Shown here: one piece after another, positions 10,536-24,000 of the stretch
Layout of the letters: each line of letters starts with the position of its first letter
How positions within the stretch are numbered: the stretch's first letter is position 1
From: Marisa cornuarietis
Lineage: Eukaryota; Mollusca; Gastropoda; Architaenioglossa; Ampullariidae
DNA: 64,000 nt
Direction of reading: 5' to 3'
NCBI GenBank assembly: GCA_004794655.1
Contig: SMMW01000180.1
Coordinates: 248,001-312,000 of the forward strand
Translations under genes and position numbers: made by a program
Notes under the pieces: generated by a model
Told to the model about the DNA's origin: nothing
The model's database searches: none
The model's input: the letters and a program-made list of their open reading frames with translations, nothing else

Positions 10536-13500
10536 CTGTTAAGAAAAAGAATATTCAGTCATGAATTCTAGTTTAGTACAGTGAAGTATTTACAGTTTAG
10601 TAAATACATCCATAAATGAATCTTCAGACATTTCATTTCTTCCAAAAATATTCATATATTACTTAAAACATAAAATCTATTACTTTCAGAGCACACATAT
10701 GGTGTGGTCTATAAGCATTTAAAAATATCTGCACTGTAAAATATAGATATTATATGAAAAAAGTTAAAAAAGCAAATTTTCACTATATTCCTCTTACTCT
10801 TGGTCTACTTAAAAGTTCAGCTCATCAAGGTTTTCAAAATGTCCCTGCTCTTTTATCTCAAAAGCAATCTGAATTTCAATGACAGCCACAGTGATAGGGA
10901 GAACCCAGTAAAAGATTATCTGATAACAAAATGATCAGGTGTAAACTGCTTCCCTATTTTCAAAAGGATCAAATGCCTATACATCTAATATGTATTCGGG
11001 CATACCATCATTGAGAGAAGAATGAACAAAAACTATATCTTTCCCAAAAAAGTACACAGACATATATTGTTAACTTGACTATGACAGTGGTTGTACAAAC
11101 AGTCGGAGAAACAGTTACAAAAATGTGTCCTGTTAAAAAGGCCCTTATAAAACTAACATTTCCCCTTAGTCCTATGATGATGCATTGTCATAAACTACCA
11201 TGCAAAACTGGGCATATTTCACTTTTCAAAGGTTGGCCTTTCTCCCTTACCTTCCCGGTCTATTAACTGGACACATAGAGAATGTCATTATGCTTGACAT
11301 ATTTTTTAGCCAGCTGTTAAGTAAACATTTTCTGGTCACATACTCAACAAAGTTTTCCAGCTATGAACGTACTTTATGCACAATTATATTCTACACCAGA
11401 GAGGCAGCCTGCATGTTTTTCTTCAACAATCAAGAAACTAAGTTATGAAGCAGAAATGTTACTGGTGACCAACTTATCGCCCATGTTACACCACAAAGAC
11501 TGTTTTGGTCGAGAACTGATATCCGATATACCGCACTGATACGGCTGGCCTACGTGCTTGTGAACAAAAATAATCTACTACAGTCTGCCGCAAATGCACA
11601 ATTTGTATTCTCTGAAAATTTCTAATCTTCAGCTTATCGAAATGATGAGGAAGAATGAAAACGTTCAATGTTTTGTTAAACATCGAAGTATGCAATCAGA
11701 AAGTTGTGGTGGTGGTGGTGGTTGGGGGGTGGTGGAAAGAAAAACCCACGCGGCCCCCTAGGCTTCATCGCTGAGAATGCCTGGTTACACAGTTGGTATC
11801 TTAAGCCTGCGCTGTCAGTCGGCTCTTTCATGAATTATGAAATAACTTCTGTTCACAGTGCGTATTGTAATGCAGTCGTCAATTCTTATTACACCGTTTG
11901 TAATGAAGTAATACATTCTTATTATACCGTTTCCGGGTACAACAGGCTTCATACATTTTTTTTATTTTCCCCCACTAACTCAAAAGTTTGCATTTACTAG
12001 AAAACGTCTTTTGTATGTCACCTTGCCGCTTAAAGTGTTATTCCACGGTAAAAACTGTGCAAGTTTGCTCTCTTCCGGCTCTGTGTATGTGTACGTGAGT
12101 GAGAGTAAGAGAGCTAATTTCACGGACCTTGGGGCGGGGGGGGGGACAACGAAGGTAGGGGGGAGATTAGGCTTCACAAGCGGCCGACTTCGCGTCTTCA
12201 GAAACTATCGACAAACCTATTGTTTGGCGGACTTCCGCTAACGCTTGCAGGGTGTGAAGATCAAACCTAGTTGTGACTGACAACTGCGATCGCTCGATAT
12301 CTACAACAATAAGAAACGCCATCGTAAGCACCACACGTTCCGACTTCTTCCCATGACCTGCAGCAAGAAAATCTATCATGCCCGCGATCTCTCACATACA
12401 CAAATACAGTCACTTCGACCACTTTCTCACTCTCCAGCACACGCAGCTTTTTGTATCACCATCCAGCTGAACAAAAGTGACGGGGGTTGTTTCAATTACA
12501 CTTCTCTAGAAGCTGTGACTTCCGCTCATTCAAAATCCATTACACTTGTACCAGCATTTCAACACATTATCTCCCTAGATCCCTCCAATGTGTCTGAAGC
12601 TACAAATTACAGATTATAGAAATATTCACTAAGTTCTAGTTTTGAGGTCAACTTCCCGAATACCTGTCGTGCCATCAGATGGATATCCTGCCATTTACAT
12701 TTCAACGTCTGCAGGCTGCTCCTTCATACTTGGGCGAAACTTGTCTCAATCAAATCCCGCCGCCAACAGAAGCAGTAGTGCGTGACTAAAACTGAGTTTT
12801 TTTTTAAATGTTTACACAGCAACCCGCACTCTCACCATATTTGGGACATTTCAGTGTAGTGAAACCATTTGTCCTATCCCTTCGTTATTCTCCTTCGCCC
12901 GTTTGGTGTGAATTCTTCATATTTGTTGTTTTTGTTGAATGGAAATGTCAAAGTGCTGGCTCATTTAATCTGATATACTCCCGAAATTCACAAACGAGAA
13001 AGGTAAAGAACCGCCTGTCTGCCTCCTGGAAAAATGCCATAACCATAGCAACAAGCAATTATGCCCCAACCTTTGTTTCAAATGGAGGTAAACTTTGCAA
13101 ACAGAAGTGGCGGTTTATCCATAGCAACAGGCTACTACCCTAGTGAAAGCCAAACCACTTCATCTGTGACTGCCAGTGTCAGCACACAAAATTTAGTGCA
13201 CAGCATAAACTGCCAGTAGTGGGAGCATTTGTGTGTGTTGTAAATACTGTTTATTTGAAACACTTAGTCGAAACAACGCATTGTTAACTCTCTCTCTATA
13301 TATATATATACACGCGGGAGGAGGTTGAGTAAATCTCTTTTCCAAAGACCTGCAAATGGTTGTGCCGGGCACTAAAATATGAAAACACTAATTTCAGCGA
13401 TTTGCAAATATTTCAGACCCCCACACTCTCCTCCCTATCTTCCGCTTTTCTGGCGTACGCCCCCCTTGATCAAACCCTTCCCATTCAAACAGTGAGGGCG

Positions 13501-13846
13501 AAAGAATAACTGCCAGCATAGTTCATTCAATGCCCCTGGGCATGGTACAATGTCATGGAAACTGTGGTATTTGGGATGAGTTGACTCGTACTCTCACTGC
13601 CTTAGCCAGAAAGCCGATGTAAGAGGGAAGGCGGCGCTGTTATCCCACGTAGAAGACCCAACATGCCGCCCAGTCCTCAGACGTTTACTGTTTGATCGGC
13701 GTTTAATGGTATTTTTTAAATTGCTAAAAGGCACAGGCGAGGGTTGAGGTGAAAAATTTATATGCGCGTACACGCAGCCTCGCATACAAAGGTGCACACA
13801 AACTAACTTGCGCGCAATACTGAGGCAGTGAATGAATGAATAATAA

Positions 13847-13869
13847 ACACACACACACACACACACACA
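13847..13869. repeat. (CA)n microsatellite
   Basis: An uninterrupted AC dinucleotide run of about eleven units. It explains the VCVCVCV stretch in the minus-strand open frame 13594-14043, which is therefore not taken as a gene. Confidence 0.95.
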
Positions 13870-14334
13870 TAAACATGCTCTCCCTTCATTTTTGGTCGAT
13901 CGTGTATATACGCGATTCCATGACAAATAAAAAGAATGGTGATAAGAGGGGAAATTCCCGATGTCGATGCTTATCGCCGATGAAGACGACCGACGTTTTA
14001 AATTAACGGCACTCTTTGTCCAGAGCCTTTCGTCACGTGACAAGAACGCACACCACAGCGCGCAGGGCTAATGCGCATAAAATAAAGTCTGAACATCTAC
14101 ACCGCAATACTTTCTGCAATCCATGACCCTCGGCACTAAGATCAGTTTTCAAAAGCTATAAGCAATTTAGCACACTGGATTTAGATACTTATACAAGTTT
14201 TATATACCTTGATATCTTATGTGAAAGTACATGAGTATGAAAATAATTGTCAAAATCCACTGACCCAGGACTGCAAGAATTTAATGTATCAGTGAGTGAA
14301 AGGTATTTCTCTCCTACAGACATCGACGTCCACG

Positions 14335-15030
14335 CATCACTAATGGCGAGTGAGTGAGAACATGCAGATACATGTATCAATGACAGGGAGTGAGTGATGA
14401 TATGTAGATACAAGTGCCAACGACAGGGAGTGAGGATATGAAGATACACGTGTCAATGACAAGGAGTGAGTGAGGACATGTAAATACATGTGTCAATGAC
14501 AGGGAGTGAGGACATGTACATATCACTGACATAGGGAGTGAGTGAGGATATACATGTGTCAATGACAGGGAGTGAGTGGGGATGCGTAAATACACGTGTC
14601 ACTGACATGGAGTGAGGACATGTACATATCACTGACAGAGTGAGTGAGGATATACGTGTCAATGACAGGGAGTGAGTGAGTGAGTGAGTGAGGATATACA
14701 TGTGTCAATGACAGGGAGTGATGATATGTAGATACAAGTGCCAACGACAGGGAGTGAGGATATGAAGATACATGTGTCAATGACAGGGAGTGAGTGGGGA
14801 TGCGTAGATACACGTGTCACTGACATGGAGTGAGGACATGTACATATCACTGACAGAGTGAGTGAGTGAGGATATGCATGTGTCAATGACAGGGAGTGAG
14901 TGAGGATGTGTAGATACATGTGTCACTGACATGGAGTGAGGACATGTACATATATGTCAAATGACAGTGAGTGAGGACATGTAGATACACGTGTCAATGA
15001 CGGGGAGTGAGCGAGGACATGTAGATACAT
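14335..15030. repeat. Minisatellite, unit about 35-50 bp (GACAGGGAGTGAGTGAGGA family)
   Basis: Repeated units combine GACAGGGAGTGAGTGAGGA, a block near TATGTAGATACA and TGTGTCAATGACA. Unit lengths vary because the GAGT element is repeated one to five times and a GGACATGTACATATCACTG module alternates with the others. A segment starting AGTGATGATATGTAGATACA near 14390 recurs almost unchanged near 14717, showing block duplication of about 0.33 kb. The minus strand is open in several frames at once, a by-product of the repeat. Confidence 0.93.
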
Positions 15031-16899
15031 GTACCAATTAATGTCTGGCGCAAAGATTTCAGTCACGAGCACTCTCTGGCTCAACAAGCATTCTCTACTT
15101 TCTCTCCCTTCCTGTAGTAAACTGTAATATCCGTCGTCGTTCTGTTCACGAAATACCATATTCCTACGTTCTAACGAAATCCACAACCGACAGTTTTCAC
15201 AGTGCACACTAAGAGGACCAAAACACCATAAACGTACATGGATGCTCTTATTTTTGTGAAGGCGATTGCCAATGGGTGAGCTTAGATCGATCGCATGTTC
15301 TTGGATATTCGTGCTGTAAGTTTCAAGCTCTTTCTGTGCTTTGTGATGTTACAAGGCTTTATCTCAAGAAAGATGGATTTGGTGTATTCACTCAGATTTT
15401 GGGGAAGTAATTTTTTGTAATGAGCTCCATCCACAAACGTGCTAAAAAGTTTAAACTAACGTAGATTTTAAGGAGTTACACTTTCTGAGTAAGGAGAAGA
15501 GGGGAGGGGTGGGAAACAAGCAAACAAACAAACTTGCGTGCGTAATATTGTTTTCGATACATTTTAAAATATTCCTGATAGATGACAGACAGCTACAGTA
15601 CTTCAAGAATAACTTGTGGCCTACAGTCCTAAGGAAATAGCGCGTACCTGGAGACGCTATCTACGTATAATCGACATGCACGGGGTAGGATGTGCTAGTT
15701 TGAGATAATGCGGTGAGGACATGAGCCAGCATTCCCTATTTGCATGAAAACACACTAGTTTGCATTGGTATTCTAAGTCGGCACAGCATACATTCTCGCT
15801 AGCTTTTTTTTGGAGACACTAGCGTGACGTATAAAACTAATATTAATGTCTCCAATCTATTTTAATCATTCGTGCTGCCGCTGGACAGCATAAATTTCAG
15901 CTGAATCCAAGTTTCTAACAACATGCATAATCAATGTTGTTTGCCCAGTCAAGAGTCGACAGCGAACCACTTTATTGCTTGGCCTGGCTTTTCCTGCAGC
16001 AAAGAGGCTGAATGGAAAGATACCATCAGCGCTACATTCGCCGAGATTTTTTTTAAAAGCACAAGTACGAAGGTTTTGTTTCTTTTCCATTCCTAAAAAA
16101 AACAGTGAGTTTTGGAAAACAATGGCCACTACAAGTAAAAGTACAACTATTTCACAATGTAACGAAATTCCTTGTGATGAAAAGTTGAGCCACCGGCATG
16201 AACAGAGAATTGTTGGCACCCAAAATGTACCCTATGGGAAAACTTTGAACTGCCAGTTTTATCTCAAACATGATACACAACTCGTCAATCTGACGAAAAA
16301 AAATCACAAGCATTAAAATTGTAATCAACGCAATTTTCTAATTCACACTATCGTTTGTCTTTATCACTATCTGCCTGAACACCAATAAACTTTTCCCCAG
16401 CTAGTTCTAACGACATGCTTTAAAGATATCAAAGTCCCATGCAAATGCCCTTTCCCACCCGAAGGTTAAAGCAAGTGCGCGTTTCTGAGCTTCGAGGGGA
16501 GTACATGTCCGACACGTTTTCAGGCGCTGATTGTTAACTTTCATTACGAGCTGATCTTCAGCATCCCGGGTTGAAGAATGCACACTGACAAGTATTCCGA
16601 CAGCCAATACAAGTGTCAAGTACTTTATCGCATCAATTACTTTTTTTTCCCCTCTCGTCTTCTTTTATACGCTTGTCCGATCCGTTTTACGCGTCCAGTT
16701 AAGTGCTTTTTAAAACAGAAGTTAACATTTCAGAGGGGCTGATTGACATATTTTTCGTAGAGATACCTTGTGCGATGCTGCGAGCGATCAGCACCTGAGC
16801 TGTTTGTTAAAGAAGCTGATAAGTACACTTCTGGAAGTCAAATGATGCTTGGGGATTTTGTGCCTTATTTTCTGTAGGACCAAATGCGCTATCTGCGTT

Positions 16900-17170
16900 G
16901 ATCAGAGCGGCTGTATCAAAGAGCTCGCGCACAGTTCAACTTGTCAAGAGGCTCTAGTTTCGCTAGAACACGGCGATCCAGACACCAGCGGGCAGACCAG
17001 TGCGTGACACTGTGCGCTGATCGGAAGAGGTGATTATTGAGCGGGCGTTGCTGCCAAACCGCGCTGGTCCCGACCCGGGCGTGCTGCCCGCTCCAAGACG
17101 CTGCGCGGGACCCGGCACTGGAACAGGCCCTGACACAAGGGGGAGGCCACTAGGTGGCTTGGGCGCTTTC
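16900..17170. promoter_or_regulatory. GC-rich patch with CTCF-like motif, candidate regulatory element
   Basis: Base composition rises sharply above the A/T-rich surroundings, with many CpG (CCCGACCCGGGCGTGCTGCC and similar). At 17147-17158 lies CCACTAGGTGGC, a very close fit to the CTCF core motif. The patch lies between two divergent genes, the Castor-like gene (minus) and LRRC23 (plus). It could be a promoter or first non-coding exon of the Castor-like gene, or an insulator. Composition and motif are seen; function is inferred. Confidence 0.4.
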
Positions 17171-17445
17171 TAAAAGCTCGATAATCATAACCAAAGGAAA
17201 AGATTAAAAAAAAAAATTTGTAAATTCAGGCAACTGCGACAGCAAGAAGCTGCTTGTAAAAGGACGCGTACACCGTCCAGGTTGGGTGCTGTTTGAAGAT
17301 TAGAGAAAAAAGACAGAAAGGCTCACCTGTGCTCCGCTTGCCTGCGGCCCTCGCCACCGGTATCTGTCCTTCAGCCCTCTCCCCCTTCACCGGCCTGTCT
17401 CTAACTCCTGCTCAAGCCCACCTGACCCAACCTGGAAATTCGTTG

Positions 17446-17459
17446 GTTGCCATAGCAAC
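17446..17459. promoter_or_regulatory. RFX X-box motif
   Basis: GTTGCC-AT-AGCAAC is a perfect palindromic X-box, the binding site type of RFX transcription factors. It lies about 300 bp to the right of the GC-rich patch. No start codon of a recognised gene is within 1 kb, so the target gene is unknown. Confidence 0.5.
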
Positions 17460-20400
17460 AGCGACAATGTGGCAGGCAGGCCATGCATAAATAATACTTA
17501 GTTACCATAGAGGAGGGCGGTAACAGAACTCGTTTCCAGCGCCAGTCGGCTGTTTGGGATATGTAAATAAAATGTGGAGATAGTAGCAAATCGAACTTCA
17601 GTTTTCTTCTTTTCTCTTCTTTTCTGATTGTACTTGTGTTGCTGCAAAGATTGACTGCATGGGACGCTCTTTTTATGGACCTGAGGAAAAAATGGCGGTG
17701 GGAAGGCTTGTTCTTTCTCTTTCTCTCATGCATTCACATACTCTTATGCACCTGCGTCCCACTTCCATGTAAACTGGAAATGGGAGTATTTGAGATCTAT
17801 GTCAGAAACAAATTTAAAAAAAATTAAAACAGGGCAGCTTTGACTAAGATTTGGAAAAAGTCCATGGAAGATAAAAATGCTTTAATGAGCTCATTATAAC
17901 ACAAGACTAACTCTTAATAACTGTCCAAAAATGAAAGACTAACTCTTACTCTTAACCAGACAGTAACCGACCACTGAAGTTCTACTGACATCAGAGTATT
18001 TACCACTATGACATACCATGAAAGATAAACATTTGCTACATCACAATCATTCCCAGCATCATTTAACCCTTTATCTGCCGAGCCACCTCCTAACTACAAC
18101 AATTCAAAATCTTTGAAAATGCTCCAATGTCAATATCAGTGCTGTAATAGAATATGCCCACTGAATCATTCAAGTTACAGCATTAATAGCTTATGACTAG
18201 AAAAAAAATTCAACAAATAGACATATAAAATATTAATGTTTTGGAAAGTCCACTGTTTTCACTTCTTAAAAAACACTTATTTCAATAGAGAGAAAGTTAC
18301 TTAAATATTGCTAATATTTAAAATTCTTTTCAACATTCCTTTTTCTTTATTTGGCTGTTCTGATTGTCAGTAACAGAAGTATCAACCGTAAGCTTTTCTC
18401 CAAGTAAAATGTGGCAAATTCATCTTTGATTTCTATCCTTGGCTAATACTGGAATATTATTTCTTATTAGTGTGCTTTTTTTATTGGTTATGAAGTTTAG
18501 AACTTAAATGTAGATTTGGCCACTTCGTTTACTACCACTGGTTGTCTGACGTGGGGTTTCGTCTTCTTATCTTAGTTTGTCTACAAAGTTTACTTTGACT
18601 GGTAGAGGGGTACAAATCTAAAATTTTTCATACAGAAAAATTGATCTTTTTACATTTATTGCATATCAGTTAACACTTTGTAACACATATTTTTTGTCCT
18701 GATTATTTAGATCTATTTCAACCTTTTTTTTACATGAACATTTATGCATCATTCCAAATTTTTTTTCTTAAAAATACTATTCTGCAATTATTCTACTTGC
18801 TGGCTCTGATATCTTACACAATCCTGTTAGCCTGTTAAGTTGACATGGGATGACCACATCCATAAACTGACAGGTCTAACATCTGATTACTGCATCTCTG
18901 TCTCTAGGGAAAGCAGATATTTGGAAAAACGTTAAAAATCATGATTGATGCCCTGAAACTTTGCAATTAGAGAATGAGGAAACTGGGGACACTGATAATA
19001 ATGAGAGAGAAAAAAATTGGGAAGAGGACAAACACAAAGATAGAAGGAAGCGATTTGAGGTAGTACCCAGGTGGCAGGTATTATTACTGCCACAGCTAGT
19101 GGTAGTAGCTATGGAGGTGCTACTAGGGTTTCAACTAGTGAACATTTATTTACTTGGCTGTCAGCACTGTATAAAAAGAACACTCCCTCTTTAAAGCTGA
19201 TTTTGTATGTTAACAATTACTGAACTTGGTAAGATTTACTTCAGTGATCAGTAGGTTCAGTCTATAACCTTTAAATTAAAAACAGTTCATGACAGTAATT
19301 AACAGACAGTATGATAATAATTCTGTATAATTTAGTCATGACTAAGCTAACAGAATTTATCATAAATCCTTATCATAAAATGCTTGATTACATTCACCAT
19401 TATCTCATATGGTAATTGTTCAAATCAAGATTTACTTTGTAAAACATGAATGTGTTCCTAAGTAATTACATGTAACCAAAAAGAAGGACATAAAACTCTT
19501 CTAAATAAGCCTTCCAGCAAACACAGAAACAAACTGCCCTTCAATTACTCCCTTTTCAACACTTCTCTGAGAGTATGTCAAGTTAATGCTTCCCCAAAAC
19601 AAGTTGGACAACAAAACAATGAACAGACAGTTTCTATGACAATACATATGGGCTGGTTGCAAAACAATGATCAAGCCTGAATTCCTGTGAAAGAAACTCT
19701 CTTCAGTTGCCAGGCAAACAAAGGCTGTTTCAACTTGTCCAGGACAAGTATTCAGGGGCTGCATGCCATGTTACTATGACAACAGAAATAACTGGCCTGT
19801 TATGCCCTCTAAATCAATAAAAGTTGAATAAAACTTTCATTATGATTTGCTTTCAAGCTGCCACTATAAGGTGGCTTTGCAATGTTGCCACTTTCTGACA
19901 CATTCTTCGTGCCTTAACTTGCTATGGGACTGCTTTCTACACAGCACAAAAAAATATCCAGCTCCACGGCCTTAAGGTGAAGCAATGCTAAAAGATCGTG
20001 CGCTCTTTCTCAGAAAGTTCTCAACCAATCAGCAAACAGCGTAGTCGAGTAAAATCTGATACTAGCCACAGGAATAACAGATATACGCTTCAAGTAAATA
20101 AACAACCACTAAAAACATTTATTTCCTACCTGACCTGATATTACGTCGCGAGTGCGACACCCATAGACGATCATGTCAACCTGTCGATCGTCAACTCATA
20201 AGTGCTTTCCCAAACCTATATGTAATCTGATAAAATTACATTTAGATTCCATTTAAAATGTTCTCAAATGAGCTTGCGACATCTAGTGACGCGAAAATTT
20301 GCCTCATCAATCACATTTCATCAGGGAGTTATGTCGGCTCAAAGGGCTGGCACGTTTATAGGAACATGAACTTGAGACTCGTACGAGCAGGCCACAACCA

Positions 20401-20996
20401 AAAATAAAAAAAACGCCCTTTTCTTACTTATTATTCATATACGGTAGATTAGCTGATTTCAATAAAGTGTGCCCACATTAATAATCCACCAATTTATTGA
20501 GATTCTAAGAACTTCATTAGCTGAAATATAATTCAAGCCATATATCTACACCCTCGACAATCTCAGAGCCTCATCGCTCGTGCTTGTGATTCCATTTTGG
20601 GGTGAAAAGCGCAAAAATGTCCCAAAACGTGCCTATGCTTTTGTCTTTCAAACAAAGTTATCATTTATAAAATCAAGTTTAAACCTACTATAAAAACATT
20701 TTAAATAAATCATTTATTCAGTTTTTAAAACTTTGAGGTTAGTTCAAGGCGATTAAGTAACTTTTTGTCCAATTCAAAGTTTCAACATTTTACTTTACCT
20801 CGTTTGTCGATCGATGGATGTCTTCTGCTTCTTTCCTAGTCTCGCAGTTGTTTGAGAATACACGAGAAAATAGATAGCGTTATATCTAATTAAGTATAAA
20901 TAATATTATGAAACAACAATGTGTATGAAAGGTTTAGCTTATGATGTTATCACCTATTTTTATCGTTTATGAAAAATGAAAGGAGTTCTTTAATCG

Positions 20997-21085
20997 GTTG
21001 CCCCAGCAACACGACGCCATTTTGTCTCTAAACAGGTGCGAGCGTCAGCGTGTTTACAGTTGAAGAAGACGCTTTCGAAAGAAGA
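20997..21085 (+). promoter_or_regulatory. LRRC23 promoter: X-box and YY1-type motif
   Basis: A perfect X-box GTTGCC-CC-AGCAAC (20997-21010) lies 75 bp before the LRRC23 start codon. It is followed by GACGCCATTTTGT, a YY1-type motif (about 21012-21024). X-boxes bound by RFX factors are typical of genes for cilia, which fits LRRC23 as an axonemal radial-spoke protein. The motifs are directly visible; regulation is inferred from established knowledge of ciliary promoters. Confidence 0.7.
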
Positions 21086-24000
21086 ATGGAAGAAAGTGAC
21101 GAAGAAACACAGGCCGCTAATGAAGAATCAGAACCATATAGTGACAGAGAAAATGAAAATATAGAAGAAGAACATTCTGAAGAAGGAGAGGTGTGCTTTT
21201 TTTTTTAAATTAAAGTTTATCTTGTACGTTATAACGGCACCAATCAACATGCAGTGAATGATGCATTATATATAGTTGAGTTGGATCACAGTAAAAACAT
21301 ATTTCTGCAGATCATTAATGTGTGTGCACAATATGAGCTAAGTATCCAAATGACATTTAAACGAAGAAAACGAAGACATTCAATTAACAGCTATGTAATC
21401 GATCCATGCAAACATGATAAATCATAAGCACAGATTGTGAGTCTAGTTAGCTCTCTTTAGTATGCCAGGTACCCTTATCATGACAATTTCTTCAATATAT
21501 CATTGCCTTTGATTACTTTACGTTGGTTTTATTTTTACAAGGTATCTATAATGTATCTTTGTATCACGATTTGTTTATAGTCTGTAGTTGTGGAAGAGCT
21601 TTTAATTTTCAATTATTTTCTCTCTTCATTCCATTTTGCCCATCATTATTTAATCTTCTATTTTTAACTTTACAATTTTGTGAAGTTACTTTTAAACTCC
21701 AGATCTGTTGTACTATTCATTAGGTCAGGAACTATAAAAATAAAAGTTTTATTGCCATACAACATTGCTGCATGTTTTGTTACAGCAAATTCCACCTAAG
21801 CCACTTACTGAGGACATCATAGCTGAATGCTTATCCCTACTTTGCAAAACTGGTGATGGATTAGCACATGCTTATGTCCGACTTGACATTCATGAAAGGT
21901 GAAAAATAATGCATCAGTTTAATGGTCCTTAAACTTTTTGTCATATTTGTGGTTTACATAAACGTATTTAAAATGGCTTAATTCCTTATTTTGGTATCTT
22001 GAAGGATCTGGCTCTGAATGGCCATGTGAACAAGTTCAGCCACTATTTTACGAAATAAAAATGGCCACTTGTCAATACACATTCAGGTAGTTCTTTAAAC
22101 TTTTTTTAAAAATTGAAGTTTTTTGTCATTTATTATTTAGTTTGGTGGTTCAGGTATTCATTTAGCTTGCTGTGCATCTTACTACAATAGTGTACCGTCA
22201 CCACTGTCATTGGCCATGAAGCCCACTTCTAAGGTATCTTGATGTTTAGCCTTCAGAACATAGTGAATTAACCTGCATACAGACCTCTCCTCTGTGTATG
22301 TTTCTGTGTGCGCGTACGTGTGAGTAGACAAGATCAAGAATATCCGAACAGTGACATCTCTGCTTATTTAATATGAACCTCCAACTAAAGAATAAATGGA
22401 GACATTTAAAGCTGATACTAAATTGATAACCAGCTTTAAATGGCCAGAGGATATTTGTCACTTGGCCAAGACCAATCTTTTGGCCCTGGGACAATCCGGG
22501 TTTCAGTGTTGGGACAATAGGATCATGGCTGGGATGATTTGACTCAGGCAGTGGGACTATATCTGTCTTGGGATGAAACAACTAGTGTTAGGAGTTTTCT
22601 TTGATTTGGAGAAAGCGTACGACACTATCTGGAAGCAAGGCACTCTGTTGGACCTTCACGCCTTTGGCTTCTGGGGTCGTCAAGAACTTCCTTTCTCAAC
22701 GTCTCTTTCGAGTTCGTATAGGATCTATCCTGTCTGCTTCTCAGGAACAGGAAATGGGTGTCCCACAGGGCAGCATTCTATCACCTACTCTTTTCAGCAT
22801 GAAAATAGATTCCATCCTAAAATATGTCTGTCCAGGTTTGGCAGCCTCATTGTATGTAGACGACTTAGCTCTCTGCATCCGAGGCCAATCCCTACCATGT
22901 CTCGAATGCCAGCTTCAGCTGTGCGTAAACGCTGTTCAGAAGTGGATGACAGAAAATGGCTTCAAATTTTCTCCTACAAAGTCAGCATGCATCCACTTTT
23001 GTAAACTACGAGGCATGTTTCCAAACCCATCTATTACTGTCAACGGCATGATTCGCAAAGTGGTCCAGGAAGTAAAATTTCTTGGGGTCATCTTTGACCG
23101 AAAACTTTCCTTTCTTTCTCACATCAAATCATTACGCCTATCACGTCAGAAAGCCTTGGATGTTCTTAGAGAAGTTGGCCATGTCAGCTGGGGGGCGAAC
23201 CGCACGGTCCTGCTTCACCTGTACCGTGCCCTGGTTCGCTCCAAGCTAGACTATGGATCCATCATCTATGGTTCTGTTCAAGAGTCCTATCTCAGAATTC
23301 TTGATCCTATTCACCATCAAGGCCTCAGCATCTGTTTGGGTGCCTTCCGCACCACTCCTGTACAAAGTTTGTATGCAGAAGCTGGTGAGCCTCCACTTTC
23401 TCTCCATCGTCTGAAACTCATGCTGTCCTATGTCTGTCATCTAAAAGCTCATCCTGGAAAACCTCCTTACAGTGCTGTTTTCAGACCCCAGGGTGCTGCT
23501 CTGTATGCCACTTGTACCAAGGAGCAAAAACCAGTATCACCGTGTTGCATCTCACCTACAAGCAGCCAAAGTAGATATTCAGCAGGTAGAGACTCTCTCT
23601 CTCTTACCAGCTCCTCCTTGGACTCTTCCTGTTCCAGAGATCCGTCTCAATCTTTCAGCTTTCAAAGGTGACACTTGTGACCTCATCATTTTCCAGCGCT
23701 TTCAAGAACTTCTTTCTGACTATCCTGGATTCTGTTCTGTCCTGCCAGCGCAACAGGCCTCTTCTGCCCGACTTGTGGATGGCTGCTCTGTTATCTCTGC
23801 GGAACTTCACACCATCTTGCTAGCCTTGCAGCATGCTCACCGCTCTTCAGAGCAAAACTTTCTGATCATCTCAGACTCTTTATCTGCTCTCCAAGCCCTT
23901 CTCTCCCAACGTTCTGACCACCCCTTTGTAGTTCAGATTCACGCTATCCATGCAGCTCTAGTCCAACGGAAAAAAGACATTGTTTTCATTTGAGCTCCTG

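Larger units (their letters stand above)
10536..20990. other. Long non-coding stretch between the Castor-like exon and LRRC23
   Basis: Probably the upstream intron and 5' flank of the minus-strand Castor-like gene. I see no conserved coding exon on either strand. Open frames such as 13594-14043 (minus) or 15975-16316 (plus) are low-complexity or featureless. Notable contents, listed separately: a (CA)n run, a minisatellite at 14.3-15.0 kb, a GC-rich patch at 16.9-17.2 kb with a CTCF-like motif, and X-box-type motifs at 13.04, 13.12 and 17.45 kb. A transcription start for the Castor-like gene near 17 kb is plausible but unproven. Confidence 0.45.

Noticed and set aside
13594..14043. 149-codon open frame on the minus strand
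   Set aside because: Its middle is the (CA)n microsatellite (VCVCVCV), there is no domain, and nothing supports coding.
14189..15207. A set of minus-strand open frames translating to MYLHILTHSLSLTHV-like repeats
   Set aside because: They overlap in several frames and are generated by the minisatellite.
15866..16316. Overlapping open frames on both strands (117 and 113 codons)
   Set aside because: No recognisable domain, no splice or promoter context, and each is the shadow of the other.
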